Below, one piece after another: positions 38,523 to 52,079 of a DNA stretch of 64,000 bases. Every line of letters starts with the position of its first letter. Positions within the stretch are counted from its first letter, which is position 1. The DNA comes from Auanema rhodensis. Lineage: Eukaryota > Nematoda > Chromadorea > Rhabditida > Rhabditidae. The stretch is taken from positions 2,108,001 through 2,172,000 of the forward strand of contig OZ059896.1 of assembly GCA_964057225.1 (NCBI GenBank), written 5' to 3'. The position numbers and the translations under genes were made by a program. Below the pieces are notes generated by a model, which was not told where the DNA came from, did no database searches, and saw nothing but the letters and a program-made list of their open reading frames with translations.

Positions 38523-39224
38523 TCACCCTGAAGATTTAATTTTTTCGTTGAATAACATTGTCCATCGTCTTTGTCTTGAAAAAAGGAATCTAAGAACATC
38601 TACTTTTTGTGAAATTATTTTGAAATTTTTCGGGAAAATTTTTGTCAAAATGTTTTTGGAAGCATTGTTGAGTGTACATGGAAACTCAACATACACTAAT
38701 GCATCATTTTTCAAACGATCATAACTAATTTTTGTATTGAGCGTTTCTCCATGTAGTATAGTGCATTCGATGCGGATTTTTAAGCTGCGTCGATCTGTGT
38801 TATCAGATTTGCGCTAGCTTGAAAATGCACCGAGATATCAACTGATATAGGTTCACACTTATATCCTCGATTTTCACCGTGAAGAATTAATTTTTTTGTT
38901 GAATAACAATGTCCATCGTCTTTGTCTTGAAAAAAGGAATCTAAAAACATCTACTTTTTGTGAAATTATTTTGAAATTTTTCGGGAAAATTTTTGTCAAA
39001 ATGTTTTTGGAAGCAATGTTGAGTGTACATGGAAACTCAACATACACTAATGCATCATTTTTCAAACGATCATAACTAATTTTTGTATTGAGCGTTGCTT
39101 AATGTAGTATAGTGCATTCGATGCGGATTTTTAAGCTGCGTCGATCTGTGTTATCAGATTTGCGCTAGCTTAAAAATGCACCGAGATATCAACTGATATA
39201 GGTTCACACTTATATCCTCGATTT

Positions 39225-42032
39225 TCACCGTGAAGAATTAATTTTTTTGTTGAATAACAATGTCCATCGTCTTTGTCTTGAAAAAAGGAATCTAAAAACA
39301 TCTACTTTTTGTGAAATTATCTTGAAATTTTTCGGGAAAATTTTTGTCAAAATGTTTCTGGAAGCAATGTTGAGTGTACATGGAAACTCAACATACACTA
39401 ATGCATCATTTTTCAAACGATCTTAACTAATTTTTGTATTGAGCGTTTCTCCATGTAGTATAGTGCATTCGATGTGGATTTTTAAGCTGCGTCGATCTGT
39501 GTTATCAGATTTGCGCTAGCTTGAAAATGCACCGAGATATCAACTGATATAGGTTCACACTTATATCCTCGATTTTCACCGTGAAGAATTAATTTTTTCG
39601 TTGAATAACAATGTCCATCGTCTTTGTCTTGGAAAAAGGAATCTAAAAACATCTACTTTTTGTAAATTTATTCTGAAATTTTTCGGGAAAATGTTTGTCA
39701 AAATGTTTTTGGAAGCAATGTTGAGTGTACATGGAAACTCAACATACACTAATGCATCATTTTTCAAACGATCATAACTAATTTTTGTATTGAGCGTTGC
39801 TTAATGTAGTATAGTGCATTCGATGCGGATTTTTAAGCTGCGTCGATCTGTGTTATCAGATTTGCGCTAGCTTAAAAATGCACCGAGATATCAACTGATA
39901 TAGGTTCACACTTATATCCTCGATTTTCACCGTGAAGAATTAATTTTTTTGTTGAATGACAATGTCCATCGTCTTTGTCTTGAAAAAAGAAATCTAAAAA
40001 CATCTACTTTTTGTAAAATTATTTTGAAATTTTTCGGGAAAATTTTTGTCAAAATGTTTTTGGAAGCAATGTTGTGTGTACATGGAAACTCAACATACAC
40101 TAATGCATCATTTTTCAAACGATCATAACTAATTTTTGTATTGAGCGTTTCTTAATGTAGTATAGTGCATTCGATGCGGATTTTTAAGCTGCGTCGATCT
40201 GTGTTATCAGATTTGCGCTAGCTTAAAAATGAACCGAGATATCAACTGATATAGGTTCACACTTATATCCTCGATTTTCACCCTGAAGATTTAATTTTTT
40301 CGTTGAATAACATTGTCCATCGTCTTTGTCTTGAAAAAAGGAATCTAAGAACATCTACTTTTTATGAAATTATTTTGAAATTTTCCGGGAAAATTTTTGT
40401 CAAAATGTTTTTGGAAGCATTGTTGAGTGTACATGGAAACTCAACATACACTAATGCATCATTTTTCAAACGATCATAACTAATTTTTGTATTGAGCGTT
40501 TCTCCATGTAGTATAGTGCATTCGATGCGGATTTTTAAGCTGCGTCGATCTGTGTTATCAGATTTGCGCTAGCTTGAAAATGCACCGAGATATCAACTGA
40601 TATAGGTTCACACTTATATCCTCGATTTTCACCGTGAAGAATTAATTTTTTTGTTGAATAACAATGTCCATCGTCTTTGTCTTGAAAAAAGGAATCTAAA
40701 AACATCTACTTTTTGTGAAATTATTTTGAAATTTTTCGGGAAAATTTTTGTCAAAATGTTTTTGGAAGCAATGTTGAGTGTACATGGAAACTCAACATAC
40801 ACTAATGCATCATTTTTCAAACGATCATAACTAATTTTTGTATTGAGCGTTGCTTAATGTAGTATAGTGCATTCGATGCGGATTTTTAAGCTGCGTCGAT
40901 CTGTGTTATCAGATTTGCGCTAGCTTAAAAATGCACCGAGATATCAACTGATATAGGTTCACACTTATATCCTCGATTTTCACTGTGAAGAATTAATTTT
41001 TTTGTTGAATGACAATGTCCATCGTCTTTGTCTTGAAAAAAGAAATCTAAAAACATCTACTTTTTGTAAAATTATTTTGAAATTTTTCGGGAAAATTTTT
41101 GTCAAAATGTTTTTGGAAGCAATGTTGTGTGTACATGGAAACTCAACATACACTAATGCATCATTTTTCAAACGATCATAACTAATTTTTGTATTGAGCG
41201 TTTCTTAATGTAGTATAGTGCATTCGATGCGGATTTTTAAGCTGCGTCGATCTGTGTTATCAGATTTGCGCTAGCTTAAAAATGAACCGAGATATCAACT
41301 TATATAGGTTCACACTTATATCCTCGATTTTCACCGTGAAGAATTAATTTTTTTGTTGAATGACAATGTCCATCGTCTTTGTCTTGAAAAAAGGAATCTA
41401 AAAACATCTACTTTTTGTAAATTTATTCTGAAATTTTTCGGGAAAATGTTTGTCAAAATGTTTTTGGAAGCAATGTTGAGTGTACATGGAAACTCAACAT
41501 ACACTAATGCATCATTTTTCAAACAATCATAACTAATTTTTGTATTGAGCGTTTCTTAATGTAGTATAGTACATTCGATGCGGATTTTTAAGCTGCGTCG
41601 ATCTGTGTTATCAGATTTGCGCTAGCTTAAAAATGAACCGAGATATCAACTGATATAGGTTCACACTTATATCCTCGATTTTCACCCTGAAGATTTAATT
41701 TTTTCGTTGAATAACATTGTCTATCGTCTTTGTCTTGAAAAAAGGAATCTAAAAACATCTACTTTTTGTGAAATTATTTTGAAATTTTTCGGGAAAATTT
41801 TTGTCAAAATGTTTTTGGAAGCATTGTTGAGTGTACATGGAAACTCAACATACACTAATGCATCATTTTTCAAACGATCATAACTAATTTTTGTATTGAG
41901 CGTTTCTCCATGTAGTATAGTGCATTCGATGCGGATTTTTAAGCTGCGTCGATCTGTGTTATCAGATTTGCGCTAGCTTAAAAATGAACCGAGATATCAA
42001 CTTATATAGGTTCACACTTATATCCTCGATTT
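39225..42032 (+). repeat. Satellite B 8-unit block, copy one of a long-range pair
   Basis: Eight consecutive units in the order 5, mixed 3 with ggaaaaagg, 4, 2 with ctaagaac, 1, 4 with cactgtg, 3, 2 with gtctatcg. The same order recurs at 48000-50807, exactly 8775 bp or 25 units away, including the rare gtctatcg variant in the last unit (near 41720 and 50495). Three further variants, in the unit at 40278, are not seen in its partner: tttttatgaaatt and ttttccggg, and a resulting nonsense codon in the minus-strand frame. Confidence 0.8.
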
Positions 42033-42700
42033 TCACCGTGAAGAATTAATTTTTTTGTTGAATGACAATGTCCATCGTCTTTGTCTTGAAAAAAGGAATC
42101 TAAAAACATCTACTTTTTGTAAATTTATTCTGAAATTTTTCGGGAAAATGTTTGTCAAAATGTTTTTGGAAGCAATGTTGAGTGTACATGGAAACTCAAC
42201 ATACACTAATGCATCATTTTTCAAACAATCATAACTAATTTTTGTATTGAGCGTTTCTTAATGTAGTATAGTACATTCGATGCGGATTTTTAAGCTGCGT
42301 CGATCTGTGTTATCAGATTTGCGCTAGCTTAAAAATGAACCGAGATATCAACTGATATAGGTTCACACTTATATCCTCGATTTTCACCCTGAAGATTTAA
42401 TTTTTTCGTTGAATAACATTGTCTATCGTCTTTGTCTTGAAAAAAGGAATCTAAAAACATCTACTTTTTGTGAAATTATTTTGAAATTTTTCGGGAAAAT
42501 TTTTGTCAAAATGTTTTTGGAAGCATTGTTGAGTGTACATGGAAACTCAACATACACTAATGCATCATTTTTCAAACGATCATAACTAATTTTTGTATTG
42601 AGCGTTTCTCCATGTAGTATAGTGCATTCGATGCGGATTTTTAAGCTGCGTCGATCTGTGTTATCAGATTTGCGCTAGCTTGAAAATGCACCGAGATATC
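41280..42700 (+). repeat. Satellite B 2-unit (702 bp) tandem duplication
   Basis: Class 3 (41331) plus class 2 with gtctatcg (41682) is repeated as 42033 plus 42384. The gtctatcg variant is at about 41720 and 42422. The intervening boundaries differ only by gtttcttaatg against gtttctccatg type changes outside the block. Confidence 0.82.
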
Positions 42701-43288
42701 AACTGATATAGGTTCACACTTATATCCTCGATTTTCACCGTGAAGAATTAATTTTTTTGTTGAATAACAATGTCCATCGTCTTTGTCTTTAAAAAAGGAA
42801 TCTAAAAACATCTACTTTTTGTGAAATTATCTTGAAATTTTTCGGGAAAATTTTTGTCAAAATGTTTCTGGAAGCAATGTTGAGTGTACATGGAAACTCA
42901 ACATACACTAATGCATCATTTTTCAAACGATCATAACTAATTTTTGTATTGAGCGTTTCTCCATGTAGTATAGTGCATTCGATGTGGATTTTTAAGCTGC
43001 GTCGATCTGTGTTATCAGATTTGCGCTAGCTTAAAAATGAACCGAGATATCAACTGATATAGGTTCACACTTATATCCTCGATTTTCACCGTGAAGAATT
43101 AATTTTTTTGTTGAATAACAATGTCCATCGTCTTTGTCTTGAAAAAAGGAATCTAAAAACATCTACTTTTTGTGAAATTATCTTGAAATTTTTCGGGAAA
43201 ATTTTTGTCAAAATGTTTCTGGAAGCAATGTTGAGTGTACATGGAAACTCAACATACACTAATGCATCATTTTTCAAACGATCATAAC

Positions 43289-44489
43289 TAACTTTTGTAT
43301 TGAGTGTTTCCCAATGTAGTATAGTGCATTCGATGTGGATTTTTAAGCTGCGTCGATCTGTGTTATCAGATTTGCGCTAGCTTAAAAATGCACCGAGATA
43401 TCAACTGATATAAGTTCACACTTATATCCTCGATTTTCACCCTGAAGAATTAATTTTTTTGTTGAATAACAATGTCCATCGTCTTTGTCTTGAAAAAAGG
43501 AATCTAAAAACATCTACTTTTTGTGAAATTATTTTGAAATTTTTCGGGAAAATTTTTGTCAAAATGTTTTTGGAAGCAATGTTGAGTGTACATGGAAACT
43601 CAACATACACTAATGCATCATTTTTCAAACGATCATAACTAATTTTTGTATTGAGTGTTTCCCAATGTAGTATAGTGCATTCGATGTGGATTTTTAAGCC
43701 TCGTCGATCTGTGTTATCAGATTTGCGCTAGCTTAAAAATGCACCGAGATATCAACTGATATAAGTTCACACTTATATCCTCGATTTTCACCCTGAAGAA
43801 TTAATTTTTTTGTTGAATAACAATGTCCATCGTCTTTGTCTTGAAAAAAGGAATCTAAAAACATCTACTTTTTGTGAAATTATTTTGAAATTTTTCGGGA
43901 AAATTTTTGTCAAAATGTTTTTGGAAGCAATGTTGAGTGTACATGGAAACTCAACATACACTAATGCATCATTTTTCAAACGATCATAACTAATTTTTGT
44001 ATTGAGTGTTTCCCAATGTAGTATAGTGCATTCGATGCGGATTTTTAAGCTGCGTCGATCTGTGTTATCAGATTTGCGCTAGCTTAAAAATGAACCGAGA
44101 TATCAACTGATATAGGTTCACACTTATATCCTCGATTTTCACCCTGAAGATTTAATTTTTTCGTTGAATAACATTGTCCATCGTCTTTGTCTTGAAAAAA
44201 GGAATCTAAGAACATCTACTTTTTGTGAAATTATTTTGAAATTTTTCGGGAAAATTTTTGTCAAAATGTTTTTGGAAGCATTGTTGAGTGTACATGGAAA
44301 CTCAACATACACTAATGCATCATTTTTCAAACGATCATAACTAATTTTTGTATTGAGCGTTTCTCCATGTAGTATAGTGCATTCGATGCGGATTTTTAAG
44401 CTGCGTCGATCTGTGTTATCAGATTTGCGCTAGCTTGAAAATGCACCGAGATATCAACTGATATAGGTTCACACTTATATCCTCGATTT
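43289..44489 (+). repeat. Satellite B block, second copy of the taactttt / class-6 combination
   Basis: It matches 36971-38171 at an 18-unit offset (6318 bp): taacttttgtattgag at 43289, class-6 units at 43437 and 43788, then class 2 with ctaagaac at 44139. A private change aagcctcgtcg near 43697 in the otherwise invariant core marks this copy. Confidence 0.78.
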
Positions 44490-44840
44490 TCACCGTGAAG
44501 AATTAATTTTTTTGTTGAATAACAATGTCCATCGTCTTTGTCTTGAAAAAAGGAATCTAAAAACATCTACTTTTTGTGAAATTATTTTGAAATTTTTCGG
44601 GAAAATTTTTGTCAAAATGTTTTTGGAAGCAATGTTGAGTGTACATGGAAACTCAACATACACTAATGCATCATTTTTCAAACGATCATAACTAATTTTT
44701 GTATTGAGCGTTGCTTAATGTAGTATAGTGCATTCGATGCGGATTTTTAAGCTGCGTCGATCTGTGTTATCAGATTTGCGCTAGCTTAAAAATGCACCGA
44801 GATATCAACTGATATAGGTTCACACTTATATCCTCGATTT

Positions 44841-45893
44841 TCACTGTGAAGAATTAATTTTTTTGTTGAATGACAATGTCCATCGTCTTTGTCTTGAAAA
44901 AAGAAATCTAAAAACATCTACTTTTTGTAAAATTATTTTGAAATTTTTCGGGAAAGATTTTGTCAAAATGTTTTTGGAAGCAATGTTGTGTGTACATGGA
45001 AACTCAACATACACTAATGCATCATTTTTCAAACGATCATAACTAATTTTTGTATTGAGCGTTTCTTAATGTAGTATAGTGCATTCGATGCGGATTTTTA
45101 AGCTGCGTCGATCTGTGTTATCAGATTTGCGCTAGCTTAAAAATGAACCGAGATATCAACTTATATAGGTTCACACTTATATCCTCGATTTTCACCGTGA
45201 AGAATTAATTTTTTTGTTGAATGACAATGTCCATCGTCTTTGTCTTGAAAAAAGGAATCTAAAAACATCTACTTTTTGTAAATTTATTCTGAAATTTTTC
45301 GGGAAAATGTTTGTCAAAATGTTTTTGGAAGCAATGTTGTGTGTACATGGAAACTCAACATACACTAATGCATCATTTTTCAAACGATCATAACTAATTT
45401 TTGTATTGAGCGTTTCCTAATGTAGTATAGTGCATTCGATGCGGATTTTTAAGCTGCGTCGATCTGTGTTATCAGATTTGCGCTAGCTTAAAAATGAACC
45501 GAGATATCAACTGATATAGGTTCACACTTATATCCTCGATTTTCACTGTGAAGAATTAATTTTTTTGTTGAATGACAATGTCCATCGTCTTTGTCTTGAA
45601 AAAAGAAATCTAAAAACATCTACTTTTTGTAAAATTATTTTGAAATTTTTCGGGAAAGATTTTGTCAAAATGTTTTTGGAAGCAATGTTGTGTGTACATG
45701 GAAACTCAACATACACTAATGCATCATTTTTCAAACGATCATAACTAATTTTTGTATTGAGCGTTTCCTAATGTAGTATAGTGCATTCGATGTGGATTTT
45801 TAAGCTGCGTCGATCTGTGTTATCAGATTTGCGCTAGCTTAAAAATGCACCGAGATATCAACTGATATAAGTTCACACTTATATCCTCGATTT
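44841..45893 (+). repeat. Satellite B 702-bp-offset class-4 pair with gggaaagattttg
   Basis: Class-4 units at 44841 and 45543 share gggaaagattttgtc (near 44951 and 45653), not seen elsewhere. The unit between them, 45192, is a hybrid with class-3 start and class-4 end (gttgtgtgtac), consistent with exchange or gene conversion between neighbours. Confidence 0.8.
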
Positions 45894-46244
45894 TCACCCT
45901 GAAGAATTAATTTTTTTGTTGAATAACAATGTCCATCGTCTTTGTCTTGAAAAAAGGAATCTAAAAACATCTACTTTTTGTGAAATTATTTTGAAATTTT
46001 TCGGGAAAATTTTTGTCAAAATGTTTTTGGAAGCAATGTTGAGTGTACATGGAAACTCAACATACACTAATGCATCATTTTTCAAACGATCATAACTAAT
46101 TTTTGTATTGAGTGTTTCCCAATGTAGTATAGTGCATTCGATGCGGATTTTTAAGCTGCGTCGATCTGTGTTATCAGATTTGCGCTAGCTTAAAAATGAA
46201 CCGAGATATCAACTGATATAGGTTCACACTTATATCCTCGATTT

Positions 46245-49200
46245 TCACCCTGAAGATTTAATTTTTTCGTTGAATAACATTGTCCATCGTCTTTGTCTTG
46301 AAAAAAGGAATCTAAGAACATCTACTTTTTGTGAAATTATTTTGAAATTTTTCGGGAAATTTTTTGTCAAAATGTTTTTGGAAGCATTGTTGAGTGTACA
46401 TGGAAACTCAACATACACTAATGCATCATTTTTCAAACGATCATAACTAATTTTTGTATTGAGCGTTTCTCCATGTAGTATAGTGCATTCGATGCGGATT
46501 TTTAAGCTGCGTCGATCTGTGTTATCAGATTTGCGCTAGCTTGAAAATGCACCGAGATATCAACTGATATAGGTTCACACTTATATCCTCGATTTTCACC
46601 GTGAAGAATTAATTTTTTTGTTGAATAACAATGTCCATCGTCTTTGTCTTGAAAAAAGGAATCTAAAAACATCTACTTTTTGTGAAATTATTTTGAAATT
46701 TTTCGGGAAAATTTTTGTCAAAATGTTTTTGGAAGCAATGTTGAGTGTACATGGAAACTCAACATACACTAATGCATCATTTTTCAAACGATCATAACTA
46801 ATTTTTGTATTGAGCGTTGCTTAATGTAGTATAGTGCATTCGATGCGGATTTTTAAGCTGCGTCGATCTGTGTTATCAGATTTGCGCTAGCTTAAAAATG
46901 CACCGAGATATCAACTGATATAGGTTCACACTTATATCCTCGATTTTCACTGTGAAGAATTAATTTTTTTGTTGAATGACAATGTCCATCGTCTTTGTCT
47001 TGAAAAAAGAAATCTAAAAACATCTACTTTTTGTAAAATTATTTTGAAATTTTTCGGGAAAATTTTTGTCAAAATGTTTTTGGAAGCAATGTTGTGTGTA
47101 CATGGAAACTCAACATACACTAATGCATCATTTTTCAAACGATCATAACTAATTTTTGTATTGAGCGTTTCTTAATGTAGTATAGTGCATTCGATGCGGA
47201 TTTTTAAGCTGCGTCGATCTGTGTTATCAGATTTGCGCTAGCCTAAAAATGAACCGAGATATCAACTTATATAGGTTCACACTTATATCCTCGATTTTCA
47301 CCGTGAAGAATTAATTTTTTTGTTGAATGACAATGTCCATCGTCTTTGTCTTGAAAAAAGGAATCTAAAAACATCTACTTTTTGTAAATTTATTCTGAAA
47401 TTTTTCGGGAAAATGTTTGTCAAAATGTTTTTGGAAGCAATGTTGAGTGTACATGGAAACTCAACATACACTAATGCATCATTTTTCAAACAATCATAAC
47501 TAATTTTTGTATTGAGCGTTTCTTAATGTAGTATAGTACATTCGATGCGGATTTTTAAGCTGCGTCGATCTGTGTTATCAGATTTGCGCTAGCTTAAAAA
47601 TGAACCGAGATATCAACTGATATAGGTTCACACTTATATCCTCGATTTTCACCCTGAAGATTTAATTTTTTCGTTGAATAACATTGTCCATCGTCTTTGT
47701 CTTGAAAAAAGGAATCTAAAAACATCTACTTTTTGTGAAATTATTTTGAAATTTTTCGGGAAAATTTTTGTCAAAATGTTTTTGGAAGCATTGTTGAGTG
47801 TACATGGAAACTCAACATACACTAATGCATCATTTTTCAAACGATCATAACTAATTTTTGTATTGCGCGTTTCTCCATGTAGTATAGTGCATTCGATGCG
47901 GATTTTTAAGCTGCGTCGATCTGTGTTATCAGATTTGCGCTAGCTTGAAAATGCACCGAGATATCAACTGATATAGGTTCACACTTATATCCTCGATTTT
48001 CACCGTGAAGAATTAATTTTTTTGTTGAATAACAATGTCCATCGTCTTTGTCTTGAAAAAAGGAATCTAAAAACATCTACTTTTTGTGAAATTATCTTGA
48101 AATTTTTCGGGAAAATTTTTGTCAAAATGTTTCTGGAAGCAATGTTGAGTGTACATGGAAACTCAACATACACTAATGCATCATTTTTCAAACGATCATA
48201 ACTAATTTTTGTATTGAGCGTTGCTCAATGTAGTATAGTGCATTCGATGTGGATTTTTAAGCTGCGTCGATCTGTGTTATCAGATTTGCGCTAGCTTGAA
48301 AATGCACCGAGATATCAACTGATATAGGTTCACACTTATATCCTCGATTTTCACCGTGAAGAATTAATTTTTTCGTTGAATAACAATGTCCATCGTCTTT
48401 GTCTTGGAAAAAGGAATCTAAAAACATCTACTTTTTGTAAATTTATTCTGAAATTTTTCGGGAAAATGTTTGTCAAAATGTTTTTGGAAGCAATGTTGAG
48501 TGTACATGGAAACTCAACATACACTAATGCATCATTTTTCAAACGATCATAACTAATTTTTGTATTGAGCGTTGCTTAATGTAGTATAGTGCATTCGATG
48601 CGGATTTTTAAGCTGCGTCGATCTGTGTTATCAGATTTGCGCTTGCTTAAAAATGCACCGAGATATCAACTGATATAGGTTCACACTTATATCCTCGATT
48701 TTCACCGTGAAGAATTAATTTTTTTGTTGAATGACAATGTCCATCGTCTTTGTCTTGAAAAAAGAAATCTGAAAACATCTACTTTTTGTAAAATTATTTT
48801 GAAATTTTTCGGGAAAATTTTTGTCAAAATGTTTTTGGAAGCAATGTTGTGTGTACATGGAAACTCAACATACACTAATGCATCATTTTTCAAACGATCA
48901 TAACTAATTTTTGTATTGAGCGTTTCTTAATGTAGTATAGTGCATTCGATGCGGATGTTTAAGCTGCGTCGATCTGTGTTATCAGATTTGCGCTAGCTTA
49001 AAAATGAACCGAGATATCAACTGATATAGGTTCACACTTATATCCTCGATTTTCACCCTGAAGATTTAATTTTTTCGTTGAATAACATTGTCCATCGTCT
49101 TTGTCTTGAAAAAAGGAATCTAAGAACATCTACTTTTTGTGAAATTATTTTGAAATTTTTCGGGAAAATTTTTGTCAAAATGTTTTTGGAAGCATTGTTG

Positions 49201-50456
49201 AGTGTACATGGAAACTCAACATACACTAATGCATCATTTTTCAAACGATCATAACTAATTTTTGTGTTGAGCGTTTCTCCATGTAGTATAGTGCATTCGA
49301 TGCGGATTTTTAAGCTGCGTCGATCTGTGTTATCAGATTTGCGCTAGCTTGAAAATGCACCGAGATATCAACTGATATAGGTTCACACTTATATCCTCGA
49401 TTTTCACCGTGAAGAATTAATTTTTTTGTTGAATAACAATGTCCATCGTCTTTGTCTTGAAAAAAGGAATCTAAAAACATCTACTTTTTGTGAAATTATT
49501 TTGAAATTTTTCGGGAAAATTTTTGTCAAAATGTTTTTGGAAGCAATGTTGAGTGTACATGGAAACTCAACATACACTAATGCATCATTTTTCAAACGAT
49601 CATAACTAATTTTTGTATTGAGCGTTGCTTAATGTAGTATAGTGCATTCCATGCGGATTTTTGAGCTGCGTCGATCTGTGTTATCAGATTTGCGCTAGCT
49701 TAAAAATGCACCGAGATATCAACTGATATAGGTTCACACTTATATCCTCGATTTTCACTGTGAAGAATTAATTTTTTTGTTGAATGACAATGTCCATCGT
49801 CTTTGTCTTGAAAAAAGAAATCTAAAAACATCTACTTTTTGTAAAATTATTTTGAAATTTTTCGGGAAAATTTTTGTCAAAATGTTTTTGGAAGCAATGT
49901 TGTGTGTACATGGAAACTCAACATACACTAATGCATCATTTTTCAAACGATCATAACTAATTTTTGTATTGAGCGTTTCTTAATGTAGTATAGTGCATTC
50001 GATGCGGATTTTTAAGCTGCGTCGATCTGTGTTATCAGATTTGCGCTAGCTTAAAAATGAACCGAGATATCAACTTATATAGGTTCACACTTATATCCTC
50101 GATTTTCACCGTGAAGAATTAATTTTTTTGTTGAATGACAATGTCCATCGTCTTTGTCTTGAAAAAAGGAATCTAAAAACATCTACTTTTTGTAAATTTA
50201 TTCTGAAATTTTTCGGGAAAATGTTTGTCAAAATGTTTTTGGAAGCAATGTTGAGTGTACATGGAAACTCAACATACACTAATGCATCATTTTTCAAACA
50301 ATCATAACTAATTTTTGTATTAAGCGTTTCTTAATGTAGTATAGTACATTCGATGCGGATTTTTAAGCTGCGTCGATCTGTGTTATCAGATTTGCGCTAG
50401 CTTGAAAATGAACCGAGATATCAACTGATATAGGTTCACACTTATATCCTCGATTT
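46245..50456 (+). repeat. Satellite B 8-unit (2808 bp) higher-order repeat, about one and a half copies
   Basis: Units at 46245, 46596, 46947, 47298 and 47649 (class 2 with ctaagaac, 1, 4 with cactgtg, 3, 2) recur at 49053, 49404, 49755, 50106 and 50457. The same five-unit run also begins at 40278. The last unit differs by gtctatcg in the second copy. This run is the commonest higher-order motif of the right half. Confidence 0.8.
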
Positions 50457-50807
50457 TCACCCTGAAGATTTAATTTTTTCGTTGAATAACATTGTCTATC
50501 GTCTTTGTCTTGAAAAAAGGAATCTAAAAACATCTACTTTTTGTGAAATTATTTTGAAATTTTTCGGGAAAATTTTTGTCAAAATGTTTTTGGAAGCAAT
50601 GTTGAGTGTACATGGAAACTCAACATACACTAATGCATCATTTTTCAAACGATCATAACTAATTTTTGTATTAAGCGTTTCTTAATGTAGTATAGTACAT
50701 TCGATGCGGATTTTTAAGCTGCGTCGATCTGTGTTATCAGATTTGCGCTAGCTTAAAAATGAACCGAGATATCAACTGATATAGGTTCACACTTATATCC
50801 TCGATTT
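48000..50807 (+). repeat. Satellite B 8-unit block, copy two of the long-range pair
   Basis: Partner of 39225-42032 at a 25-unit distance. Local changes specific to this copy include gcgttgctcaatg near 48221, gcgcttgctt near 48640, aatctgaaaac near 48767, gcggatgttt near 48951, tttgtgttgag near 49261 and cattccatgcgg near 49645. Confidence 0.78.
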
Positions 50808-52079
50808 TCACCCTGAAGATTTAATTTTTTCGTTGAATAACATTGTCCATCGTCTTTGTCTTGAAAAAAGGAATCTAAAAACATCTACTTTTTGTAAATT
50901 TATTCTGAAATTTTTCGGGAAAATGTTTGTCAAAATGTTTTTGGAAGCAATGTTGAGTGTACATGGAAACTCAACATACACTAATGCATCATTTTTCAAA
51001 CAATCATAACTAATTTTTGTATTGAGCGTTTCTTAATGTAGTATAGTACATTCGATGCGGATTTTTAAGCTGCGTCGATCTGTGTTATCAGATTTGCGCT
51101 AGCTTAAAAATGAACCGAGATATCAACTGATATAGGTTCACACTTATATCCTCGATTTTCACCCTGAAGATTTAATTTTTTCGTTGAATAACATTGTCCA
51201 TCGTCTTTGTCTTGAAAAAAGGAATCTAAAAACATCTACTTTTTGTGAAATTATTTTGAAATTTTTCGGGAAAATTTTTGTCAAAATGTTTTTGGAAGCA
51301 TTGTTGAGTGTACATGGAAACTCAACATACACTAATGCATCATTTTTCAAACGATCATAACTAATTTTTGTATTGAGCGTTTCTCCATGTAGTATAGTGC
51401 ATTCGATGCGGATTTTTAAGCTGCGTCGATCTGTGTTATCAGATTTGCGCTAGCTTGAAAATGCACCGAGATATCAACTGATATAGGTTCACACTTATAT
51501 CCTCGATTTTCACCGTGAAGAATTAATTTTTTTGTTGAATGACAATGTCCATCGTCTTTGTCTTGAAAAAAGGAATCTAAAAACATCTACTTTTTGTAAA
51601 TTTATTCTGAAATTTTTCGGGAAAATGTTTGTCAAAATGTTTTTGGAAGCAATGTTGAGTGTACATGGAAACTCAACATACACTAATGCATCATTTTTCA
51701 AACAATCATAACTAATTTTTGTATTGAGCGTTTCTTAATGTAGTATAGTACATTCGATGCGGATTTTTAAGTTGCGTCGATCTGTGTTATCAGATTTGCG
51801 CTAGCTTAAAAATGAACCGAGATATCAACTGATATAGGTTCACACTTATATCCTCGATTTTCACCCTGAAGATTTAATTTTTTCGTTGAATAACATTGTC
51901 CATCGTCTTTGTCTTGAAAAAAGAAATCTAAAAACATCTACTTTTTGTGAAATTATTTTGAAATTTTTCGGGAAAATTTTTGTCAAAATGTTTTTGGAAG
52001 CATTGTTGAGTGTACATGGAAACTCAACATACACTAATGCATCATTTTTCAAACGATCATAACTAATTTTTGTATTGAG

